DNA of 64,000 nucleotides from UBA4782 sp034430215 (GTDB lineage: Bacteria; Chloroflexota; Anaerolineae; Anaerolineales; Anaerolineaceae). The position numbers and the translations under genes are program-made. How positions within the stretch are numbered: the first letter of the stretch is position 1; each line of letters opens with the position of its first letter. The DNA is taken from the NCBI GenBank assembly GCA_034430215.1, contig DAOUFE010000019.1:62001-126000 (forward strand), written 5' to 3'. Positions 52,714 to 60,039 of the stretch are shown here, in pieces. Under the pieces are notes generated by a model, which was not told the origin of the DNA, did not search any database, and saw only the letters and a list, made by a program, of their open reading frames with translations.

Positions 52714-53631
52714 CTATTCATGAGGTTCTTTTTGCATCATTAGCCAGGTGAATACTACATTTCCAACTCGCTCTAGGGAGGTGGGTGTCACATGATCGGG
52801 TGTATCTTGAGTGGTATGCCAATATTCATAATCAAAGTCAATAATATCAACCGCTGGAATTCCTAAACCGATAAAAGGAACGTGATCATCTAATATACTA
52901 TAGCCTGCTTGGGATACAAATGTTTCTGAGTACCCAAGTAAAGCAGCAGTATTCCAAATACTCTCTTGTAAATTCTTATCCGAGTTTTTTTCAAACAAAA
53001 ACTCTTGATCTTCATCACCTACCATGTCTAGTAAAATGACAGCATCTGGTTTTGAAGTAAAAGAATTAGCATAATAGGTGGATCCCATGATCCAAGGTTG
53101 ACCATCGATCCCTCCCTGGTCTTCAGCATCAAAAAATACCAAAGAAATCGAATAGGGATAATCAACAGGTAGAATGCGAGCTAATTCTAAAAGAACAGCA
53201 ACCCCCGAAGCGCCATCATTTGCCCCAGGTACCGGTTGATCTCGTTTGCTATTTTCAGGATCACGATCTGAAAATTGCCTGCAATCATAATGGGCTGCAA
53301 TGATCAACCATTTTTCATTTCCATGCCGATGAGCGATGACATTTTGAAAACCTTTTCCATTTTGAGAAAATTCTTGGATAGAAACCTTCCAATTGTACGA
53401 TGAAAGGGTTTTGTTCAAGTAGTCAATTAGTTTGTCATGAGCTTCAGAACCTGGAATTCGTGGACCAAGTTCATTCTGATAAAGTACTTGTTGATATGCT
53501 TTCTCTCCATCAAAGGAATTTGGCGTTTCCGATGATGTGGTTGGTAAGGATGTTTTGTTTAAAATGAAAATACCTCCAGAAAGGATTAATAAGCAAATAA
53601 CTGTTATAAGAAAGATTCTGATGGTTTTCAT
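52714..53631 (-). CDS. M28 family zinc peptidase (membrane-anchored or secreted)
   Basis: 305 aa. An N-terminal hydrophobic segment (IFLITVICLLILSGGIFIL) acts as signal peptide or anchor. M28 zinc ligands: LIIAAHYDCRQF (His), GANDGASGVAVLLELAR (bridging Asp), FFDAEDQGG (Glu), LLDMVGDEDQ (Asp) and YEYWHTTQDTPDHV (His). The pattern is close to glutaminyl cyclase as well as aminopeptidases, so activity outside the cell could be either. Seven bases after trmFO. Confidence 0.88.
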   Translation of the reverse strand: MKTIRIFLITVICLLILSGGIFILNKTSLPTTSSETPNSFDGEKAYQQVLYQNELGPRIPGSEAHDKLIDYLNKTLSSYNWKVSIQEFSQNGKGFQNVIAHRHGNEKWLIIAAHYDCRQFSDRDPENSKRDQPVPGANDGASGVAVLLELARILPVDYPYSISLVFFDAEDQGGIDGQPWIMGSTYYANSFTSKPDAVILLDMVGDEDQEFLFEKNSDKNLQESIWNTAALLGYSETFVSQAGYSILDDHVPFIGLGIPAVDIIDFDYEYWHTTQDTPDHVTPTSLERVGNVVFTWLMMQKEPHE

Positions 53632-53638
53632 GGCAAAG

Positions 53639-54994
53639 CTAATTGATAAGCTTAATGAAATCCTTCATTAAATCGGAAGATCTTTCTACCGCTTTTTTGA
53701 TTCGCTCTCCTCGTGTACCTGTGCTTGAAAATTCATTATACAACAGACCAAAATTTGCCTTCATTGGCTGGAAACGCTTTGGATCAGCATGTGTCAAATA
53801 ATGGATCAATGCGCCAAACATGGTTTTTTGAGGTGGAGTAAGCGGGGGTTGACCAGAAGCAATGCGGGCAGCATTGAAACCAGCCAACCAACCAGTGACA
53901 ATATTGCCTAAATATCCTTCTGCACCAATAATCTGTCCAGCACCAAGTAAATCTCTACGTTTCTGAAATTGTAAGGTGGGTTGTAAGAGCATCGGTGCAT
54001 TAAGGAAGGTATTACGATGCATCTGACCATAACGGATAAATCGAGCATGTTGAAGGCCTGGAATCATGCGAAAAACTCGATCTTGTTCTGGAAAAGTAAG
54101 ATTTGTCTGAAAACCTACCATGTTATACATAGACCCAGCCAGATCATCCTGACGAAGCTGCACAATGGCATAAGGATTGGGGATGGATGAGGAGAATTTC
54201 AAACCCGAGGATCTCATTGTTCCATACGCCAATGCATCGGGGCTGTAACCTGCCATTATTTCGACCGGAACGCAGCGTTCAAAGAAGAATTTCGAGCCTG
54301 CCTGCACTCCATTCACAATGGAGATCTCATCTGGGTGAAGAGATACTTTTTCCGCTTTCAACAGTGCAGTAACAAAATCAGTGTACTGTTCTTTGGTAAA
54401 TGGGCAATTTATGTAATCGCCATCAGGATTTATTCCCCGATCATACCGTGAAGCCCTGAATGCCACCGAAAAGTCGATAGAATCTACTGCAACGATCGGA
54501 GCCAGGGCATCAAAAAAGAACAGGTTTTCTTTTTCAGTAAATGCTGCCAGGTTATCTGATAAGGTGGGAGAGGTTAAAGGACCACTTGCCAGAACGCAAA
54601 TACCTGCTGGGATTTCCTTAACTTCTTCTCGGATCACCTGTATGTTAGGATGCTTTTCAATTCTTTGAGTAACAAGTTGCGAAAAACTTATCCGATCTAC
54701 TGCCAACGCATCACCAGCAGGAACCCGAGATTGCATTGCACATTCTGCTAAAAAACTTCTGAGAGTTAATAACTCATGCAGTAATAAACCGTTAGCCCTA
54801 TCAATGAGGGTTGATCCTAGTGAATTAGAGCAGATGAGTTCTGCAAGATTGTCAGTTTTATGGGCACTGGTACTTACGAGTGGACGCATTTCGTAAAGAA
54901 GAACTTTTTGCCCATGTTCTGCAACCTGCCATGCTGCTTCAGAACCCGCCAGTCCCCCACCGATTATTGTAATAACGCCTGGTTTTTCTTCCAT
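53639..54994 (-). CDS. trmFO: Methylenetetrahydrofolate-tRNA-(uracil-5-)-methyltransferase TrmFO
   Basis: A 451-aa folate- and FAD-dependent enzyme making m5U54 in the T loop of tRNAs. N-terminal ITIIGGGLAGSEAAWQVAEHGQKVLLYEMRP is the FAD motif; LAELICSNSLGS, then GQIIGAEGYLGNIVTGWLAGFNAAR and HADPKRFQPMKANFGLL near the end are TrmFO hallmarks. First gene of the minus-strand operon. It is divergent from rpoN and may be transcribed from TGG-TAAAAT on the minus strand (-10 at 55004-55009), only 9 bases before its ATG. Confidence 0.96.
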   Translation of the reverse strand: MEEKPGVITIIGGGLAGSEAAWQVAEHGQKVLLYEMRPLVSTSAHKTDNLAELICSNSLGSTLIDRANGLLLHELLTLRSFLAECAMQSRVPAGDALAVDRISFSQLVTQRIEKHPNIQVIREEVKEIPAGICVLASGPLTSPTLSDNLAAFTEKENLFFFDALAPIVAVDSIDFSVAFRASRYDRGINPDGDYINCPFTKEQYTDFVTALLKAEKVSLHPDEISIVNGVQAGSKFFFERCVPVEIMAGYSPDALAYGTMRSSGLKFSSSIPNPYAIVQLRQDDLAGSMYNMVGFQTNLTFPEQDRVFRMIPGLQHARFIRYGQMHRNTFLNAPMLLQPTLQFQKRRDLLGAGQIIGAEGYLGNIVTGWLAGFNAARIASGQPPLTPPQKTMFGALIHYLTHADPKRFQPMKANFGLLYNEFSSTGTRGERIKKAVERSSDLMKDFIKLIN

Positions 54995-55023
54995 ATCGTT
55001 TTCATTTTACCACTGCGACTACC

Positions 55024-55039
55024 TGGCACAACAATTGCG
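55024..55039 (+). promoter_or_regulatory. Sigma-54 promoter P1 upstream of rpoN
   Basis: TGGCAC (55024-55029), AACAA, TTGC plus G. The GG and GC pairs are separated by 10 bases, the required -24/-12 spacing. Predicted start near 55050. Confidence 0.8.
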
Positions 55040-55055
55040 TGGCACAAAACTTGCA
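55040..55055 (+). promoter_or_regulatory. Sigma-54 promoter P2 upstream of rpoN
   Basis: TGGCAC (55040-55045), AAAAC, TTGCA (55051-55055), GG and GC 10 bases apart: an excellent -24/-12 match. It begins right after P1. Predicted start near 55066, 32 bases before the rpoN ATG. Implies sigma-54 autoregulation. Confidence 0.85.
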
Positions 55056-55097
55056 TCATATGGGAATGTCTACTATACTTTTTGTTGGAGTGTGCGT

Positions 55098-56507
55098 ATG
55101 TTTCAATCTCACCGTCAAGTTCTTAAACCTGTAACAACTGCTCATCTGGCGCAAACGATGACACTTCTCAGTTTAACGGTAGATGAATTACGCCAGGAAA
55201 TAGATAAGGAACTTTCAAAAAATCCAGCATTGGAGATGTCGGAAGAACGCCGCTGCCCAATGTGTGGGAAAGTTCTTCCTCCAACTGGTCCTTGCCCGGT
55301 TTGCAGCACTTCTCGTGGTGAAATAGAGGATGAACCCGTCGTATTTATATCTCCAAGAGAAGATTTTCAATACCATTCTGATAACCCAGATGCGGATTAT
55401 GACTCCGATGATACTACTTCATCAGAAGATGATCTTCCAACCTATGTGCTAAAGCAGATATCTCCTGAATTGGCAAATGAAGACCGGAAAATTGCAGCAT
55501 ATATGCTGCTAAATTTGGATGATGATGGATTTTTGTCAGTTTCTCTTGCTTCTGTTGCGCAATATTTCCATGTTCTGATATCTCGTGTCCAGGCAATTCA
55601 AAAGATCATCCAACATGCTGATCCTATTGGTGTTGGCTCGATCAATACACAAGAAGCTTTATTGGTTCAATTGGAAGTACTTTCAGAGACCAATGAGATA
55701 CCTGCACTTGCAAAATCCATCATTGCTGACCAGATGGATCAACTCAGTAGGAGACATTTTAACGAAATTGCGCATTCACTTGGCTCAAGTATTCGAGAAG
55801 TTGAAGAAACGGTGCATTTTATCAGTGAGAATTTAAATCCCTTCCCTGCTCGCAGTCACTGGGGAGATCACAGGCAGCCTGGTGAAAGTACCAACCTGGG
55901 ATACCGCGATCCTGATATCATAATAACGCAAATGAACGATAAACCCGATTCACCATTGGTGGTTGAGATCGTTCTACCCATCTCTGGAACTTTACGCATA
56001 AATCCATTATTCAAAAGTGCACTTCAACAAGCTGATAATGATAAAAAGGAAGAATGGAAAAGCGATTTGGAACGGGCTTCTCTTTTTGTCAAATGCCTTC
56101 AGCAGCGAAATCACACTATCCTTCGTTTAATGAAAAAACTTGTCACTCTCCAGAAAGATTTTATTCTTTATGGCGAAAAGTACTTACGCCCCTTGACCCG
56201 CGCTTATTTTTCAACAGAATTAAATGTTCATGAATCAACCATTTCAAGAGCTGTATCAGGTAAAACAGTTCAATTACCCAACCGACAGATCGTACCTCTT
56301 GATAAATTCTTTGACCGCTCGCTTAATATACGGACAGTCTTGCGCGATATTATTTCTGAAGAGAAACATCCTTTAAGTGATGCTGAATTAGTAACTATTC
56401 TTGAGAAAAGGGGATTTTCTGTAGCAAGACGTACTGTTGCAAAGTATCGTGCTATGGAAAATATCTTACCAGCACACTTAAGGCAGGATGTCAGAAAGGC
56501 AGCATGA
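55098..56507 (+). CDS. rpoN: RNA polymerase sigma-54 factor, with extra zinc-ribbon-like insert
   Basis: About 469 aa. Region I (residues 1-48, Gln/Leu-rich, AHLAQTMTLLSLTVDELRQEI) is followed by CPMCGKVLPPTGPCPVC (C53, C56, C66, C69), a four-Cys pattern not part of classical sigma-54. Then come an acidic stretch, the core-binding domain (LPTYVLKQISPELANEDRKIA... DPIGVGS), and the C-terminal DNA-binding part with HESTISRAVSGKTV and the RpoN box ARRTVAKYR. Start: ATG at 55098 with GGAG upstream; the longer ORF from 55035 would run through the promoters. Its stop overlaps the kinase start (ATGA). Confidence 0.94.
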   Translation: MFQSHRQVLKPVTTAHLAQTMTLLSLTVDELRQEIDKELSKNPALEMSEERRCPMCGKVLPPTGPCPVCSTSRGEIEDEPVVFISPREDFQYHSDNPDADYDSDDTTSSEDDLPTYVLKQISPELANEDRKIAAYMLLNLDDDGFLSVSLASVAQYFHVLISRVQAIQKIIQHADPIGVGSINTQEALLVQLEVLSETNEIPALAKSIIADQMDQLSRRHFNEIAHSLGSSIREVEETVHFISENLNPFPARSHWGDHRQPGESTNLGYRDPDIIITQMNDKPDSPLVVEIVLPISGTLRINPLFKSALQQADNDKKEEWKSDLERASLFVKCLQQRNHTILRLMKKLVTLQKDFILYGEKYLRPLTRAYFSTELNVHESTISRAVSGKTVQLPNRQIVPLDKFFDRSLNIRTVLRDIISEEKHPLSDAELVTILEKRGFSVARRTVAKYRAMENILPAHLRQDVRKAA

Positions 56508-58459
56508 AGCAACCAATACAAATTCCATCAAAAAGCTCCGTCATCCGGGAAAATGAACCTGGATTGACGGAGTTTGGTGTAGTAATCAACCTTTTAAAAG
56601 AACCTGCCGTTGTTCTCGATTATGAGAATAATAAAATCCTTTTGCCAAACAGTGAATTATTACGATTGACAGCTTTTTCAAAAAATGAATTAATCGGAAA
56701 TGAAATATCAAAATTATTTCCGGAGGACTTTCCAGAAAATGCTGTCTATGGGGAAGAATTTCCGATCGTTGTAAAACGACGCAATCGTGAATCGACAAAA
56801 ATGATCGCAAATTCGTTGAGTTTGAATGTTGAAAGACATTTCCTTCTCATCCGTTTAAAGAATGTGCCTGAATTTAATAAGGAAGATGAAATAAAACCTG
56901 ATGAACTTGCACTAGAGTTGCTTAATCTAGGCTATGTTTCTGAGGGAGAATCAATGCAATCAGCTTTACAAAAGTTTATTGCTATTTCAAAACAAATGCT
57001 CCAGCTTGATAATGTAGCAATCTACCAGGCAGAAGCCAGTTTTCCACAATTAACTCGAATTGTAGATGTTGGGGAAGTGTTCCATTTTCCAGATTCTGTT
57101 TCATCAACAGATTTGATTCGGCTTGCATTACCAGTTGAGTGGGTACCCGGGCGAAGGGTAGTAACTGATATTCATAGGTTTAGCCGGATGAACAACCTTG
57201 GATATGTGATATCTGCTCCAATTGGAAAAGATAGCGCTTATCTTGGATTGGTGGTAGCTGGTACGAAGGATAAGATACCTGAAAAAGATTATCTGCCAGT
57301 GTTAGAAAAGCTAGCTAAGATAATTACAAACATTTTCCAATATCACCTGCTGGTAAATAATCTCTCAGAAGAAAATCGAGAACAGCAAAAGCTGCTTTCT
57401 CTTCGTGAGAGCCTTTTGAATAACTCTAAAGAAGGTATTCTAATCTTAAGCCAGGATTTTAGAATTACAGCAGTCAACACAGCAGCAGAAGAAATGCTGG
57501 GGTATGCCAACCGGGAGATCATTGATCAGGCTGTGGAAAATGTTCTCATTGGACCAACCGGTCTTCTTCCAGCATTGGCAGCAGCAAAAGAAGGGATTCC
57601 TACTCATGAAATCGGAAATGAATTACTACATCGGAGGAATGGTCAAGCTTTTCCCGTCAATTTGCAGGTGATTCCAGTATTGCCGGATAAAGAACTGCAA
57701 GGGATTCTAGTATTTATTAACGATATTAGTGAACATGAACAAATACAGGTTCGAACACAGCAACTTGAACAAAGGGCATTTTTAGGTGAATTAATGCAGG
57801 TATTTGCCCATGAAGTTCGCAATCCCATCAACAATATTTCAACAGGGCTGCAAGTTTTAGGAGAACTACATAAGGAAGATAATACCAGCCAGACTGTCAT
57901 TACAAATGCACAAAATGACTGTACACGCCTGATCCACCTTATGGAATCAATTCTGGCTTTTTCAAAACAAGTTGAGCAAAAATATGAGCCGATGGATATC
58001 GGATTATTACTCCAACGCCTACTTGACCGTTGGCGGCCACGATTGATGAACGTAAATGTTGAGCCTTTCTATCAAGCAGAACCTGATCTTCCCAAGGTGT
58101 CAGGTGATAAACGATCACTTGAGCAGGTTTTCATTAATCTATTTACCAATGCAACCGAAGCAATGAGCGAAAGTGGCGGTACACTGGCAATTAAGGTCAG
58201 GAAGAATATTGATATTACCAGCCAGCCTCAAATCGAGATCTCTGTATCTGATACTGGACCTGGTATTTCTGATGAAATGCGGGCACGGCTTTTTGAACCG
58301 TTTGCAACAACTAAAGCCAGAGGAACTGGATTAGGTCTGGCGATTACCAGGCAGATCATTAATTCTCATAAAGGCAGCATCAATGTCAGTACATTTCCCG
58401 GAGGTACGGTTTTTCATGTATACTTACCTGCGATACCTACACCATCCGGAGACGCATAA
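56504..58459 (+). CDS. Soluble PAS-GAF-PAS histidine kinase (NtrB-like)
   Basis: 651 aa with no membrane helix. Order: PAS-like domain (about 25-125), GAF-like domain (about 150-290, LGYVISAPIGKDSAYLGLVVAG), second PAS (about 300-415, GILILSQDFRITAVNTAAEEMLG). HisKA has FAHEVRNPINNI with the phosphoacceptor His near 436, and HATPase has NLFTNATEAM, DTGPGI and GTGLGL. It probably phosphorylates the NtrC-type protein encoded next. Its cytosolic PAS/GAF domains imply an internal redox, nucleotide or small-molecule cue. Overlaps rpoN by 4 bases and abuts the regulator gene. Confidence 0.93.
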   Translation: MKQPIQIPSKSSVIRENEPGLTEFGVVINLLKEPAVVLDYENNKILLPNSELLRLTAFSKNELIGNEISKLFPEDFPENAVYGEEFPIVVKRRNRESTKMIANSLSLNVERHFLLIRLKNVPEFNKEDEIKPDELALELLNLGYVSEGESMQSALQKFIAISKQMLQLDNVAIYQAEASFPQLTRIVDVGEVFHFPDSVSSTDLIRLALPVEWVPGRRVVTDIHRFSRMNNLGYVISAPIGKDSAYLGLVVAGTKDKIPEKDYLPVLEKLAKIITNIFQYHLLVNNLSEENREQQKLLSLRESLLNNSKEGILILSQDFRITAVNTAAEEMLGYANREIIDQAVENVLIGPTGLLPALAAAKEGIPTHEIGNELLHRRNGQAFPVNLQVIPVLPDKELQGILVFINDISEHEQIQVRTQQLEQRAFLGELMQVFAHEVRNPINNISTGLQVLGELHKEDNTSQTVITNAQNDCTRLIHLMESILAFSKQVEQKYEPMDIGLLLQRLLDRWRPRLMNVNVEPFYQAEPDLPKVSGDKRSLEQVFINLFTNATEAMSESGGTLAIKVRKNIDITSQPQIEISVSDTGPGISDEMRARLFEPFATTKARGTGLGLAITRQIINSHKGSINVSTFPGGTVFHVYLPAIPTPSGDA

Positions 58460-59632
58460 ATGGGATTAACAATATTAGTAGTTGATGATGAAGAGAATGC
58501 AAGAACTAATTTAAACATTTTCCTTACAAATAAAGGTTATGAGGTTGTTGGTGTTGCAACGTTAGCTGAAGCCCGGCAGCATATTCAAAGGGGAACAGGT
58601 GATGTTATATTGCTCGATGTTCAATTAAAGGATGAGTACGGACCGAATCTACTGCATGAAACAGCCCATATGCCGGTTAGACCTCCGATCATTCTAATCA
58701 CAGCACATGGTGATATTGATATGGCAGTCGATGCAATGAAGAATGGCGCACATGATTTCCTTCAGAAACCGATTGAGTTTAGCCGGCTGGAGCAATCCAT
58801 TCAAAGAGCTGCAGAAATGATCGCCATGCGGCGTGAATTGGCACATTTACGGGAAGTACAGCAGCAAAAAGTGAACATGGTTGTGGGTGAATCCCCGGTC
58901 ATGAAAGATGTGATCAATCAAGCACTTCGAGCTTCTTCTGCTTCAGTTTCTGTTCTTATTACTGGAGAGACAGGCACAGGCAAGGATTTGCTAGCTCAAT
59001 TCATCCACAAAAATGGCCCACGGGCAAGCAAACCCTATATTCCTGAAAATTGCGCTGCCATTCAAAACACAGTGCTGGAATCGGAGCTATTTGGATATGA
59101 AGCAGGCGCATTCACTGGAGCAGAAAAAAGAAAATATGGGTTAATGGAAGTTGCTGACGGTGGGATCCTGTTCCTTGATGAAATTTCTTCCATGCCGATG
59201 GATATCCAGGCAAAAATATTACGTGCAATTGAAGACCGCTCATTCAGGCGGGTAGGCGGCACAACCCAGATCAAAGTGGATGTTCAAATCGTGGCGGCTT
59301 CAAACCGCAAGATTCCCGTTCTGATCGAGGAAGAAAAATTCCGAGAGGACCTCTATTATCGGTTGAAGGTCGTTGATCTTCATATTCCACCTTTGCGGGA
59401 ACGCAAAGCCGATATTCCCGAATTCGTTGGTCATTTTATCCGGCATTACAATGCCAAATTAGGAATGAATATTGAAGGAATAACCAGCCGGGCATTGAAT
59501 GCATTGATCGACTATCATTGGCCAGGTAATATTCGTGAACTCAATAATGCTATTGAGAGAGCGGTTTTATTCTGCGATGGTGCAGAGCTGGATGTTCAAC
59601 ATTTTTCGTCTGATATCATAAAAACAGCCTGA
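58460..59632 (+). CDS. NtrC-type response regulator lacking a DNA-binding domain
   Basis: 390 aa. Receiver domain (1-120) with VVDDEEN, phosphoacceptor Asp in ILLDVQLKDEYG and Lys in FLQKPIEF. AAA+ sigma-54 activator domain (about 145-370): Walker A GETGTGKD, GAFTGAEKRKYG (residue about 215), Walker B GGILFLDEISS, and WPGNIRELNNAIERA. The protein ends about 20 residues after that, where NtrC family members continue into a Fis-type helix-turn-helix. No such segment exists in any frame downstream; the next element is a promoter. Comparable activators without DNA-binding (e.g. FlgR of Helicobacter) act from solution. Confidence 0.94.
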   Translation: MGLTILVVDDEENARTNLNIFLTNKGYEVVGVATLAEARQHIQRGTGDVILLDVQLKDEYGPNLLHETAHMPVRPPIILITAHGDIDMAVDAMKNGAHDFLQKPIEFSRLEQSIQRAAEMIAMRRELAHLREVQQQKVNMVVGESPVMKDVINQALRASSASVSVLITGETGTGKDLLAQFIHKNGPRASKPYIPENCAAIQNTVLESELFGYEAGAFTGAEKRKYGLMEVADGGILFLDEISSMPMDIQAKILRAIEDRSFRRVGGTTQIKVDVQIVAASNRKIPVLIEEEKFREDLYYRLKVVDLHIPPLRERKADIPEFVGHFIRHYNAKLGMNIEGITSRALNALIDYHWPGNIRELNNAIERAVLFCDGAELDVQHFSSDIIKTA

Positions 59633-59638
59633 TCAGGC

Positions 59639-59654
59639 TGGCATATATCTTGCA
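59639..59654 (+). promoter_or_regulatory. Sigma-54 promoter P3 before the membrane protein and TPR genes
   Basis: TGGCAT (59639-59644), ATATC, TTGCA (59650-59654), with GG and GC 10 bases apart. Predicted start near 59665. The 3' half resembles P2 (CTTGCATCATA in both). Confidence 0.85.
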
Positions 59655-59658
59655 TCAT

Positions 59659-59686
59659 AACCTCCTGAGGATATATTCAGGAGGTT
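59659..59686 (+). promoter_or_regulatory. Hairpin occluding the ribosome binding site of the next gene
   Basis: AACCTCCTGA (59659-59668) pairs perfectly with TCAGGAGGTT (59677-59686), burying the AGGAGG. The predicted P3 start (about 59665) falls inside the left arm, so RNA from P3 would keep only the inner part of the stem, while read-through RNA from the regulator operon would form all of it. TTTTCTT follows, so it may also work as a terminator. Confidence 0.6.
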
Positions 59687-59691
59687 TTCTT

Positions 59692-60006
59692 ATGGCTATT
59701 TCAGACTTGATCGTAACAATGGTAATCTGCTTATTTGTGATGGGAGTCATTTCCATCGGCGCAGGGGTTTACATCCTCCTCTCAAAGGTAGTAGGCGAAG
59801 ATATACGCACGATAGCCACGCAAACAGCCAAACTCGCAGAAAAGGGTTTAGCAGAAGACATGGCTGGTCTGGTTGGCAATGCATCCTCTCTGGTTGATGC
59901 ACTCAATCAGTTGGTGAAAACCACTTCCGGTGTAGGCGCATTCATGATCATCATTGGGTTTGTTTTCATCGGCGCTGCATATTATCTGATCGTCCAAATC
60001 AGCTAA
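59692..60006 (+). CDS. Small two-helix membrane protein, sigma-54 controlled
   Basis: 104 aa from the ATG at 59692, which has AGGAGG nine bases upstream. Two membrane segments, LIVTMVICLFVMGVISIGAGVYILL near the N-terminus and GAFMIIIGFVFIGAAYYLIVQ at the C-terminus, flank a 45-residue amphipathic stretch (GEDIRTIATQTAKLAEKGLAED...) that could be a helix along the membrane. No family recognised. The short distance to the TPR gene (33 bases) and the sigma-54 promoter suggest it anchors or works with that protein. Confidence 0.8.
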   Translation: MAISDLIVTMVICLFVMGVISIGAGVYILLSKVVGEDIRTIATQTAKLAEKGLAEDMAGLVGNASSLVDALNQLVKTTSGVGAFMIIIGFVFIGAAYYLIVQIS

Positions 60007-60039
60007 AAACCCTGGAATTGACATTGGGAGGGAGCTGTC

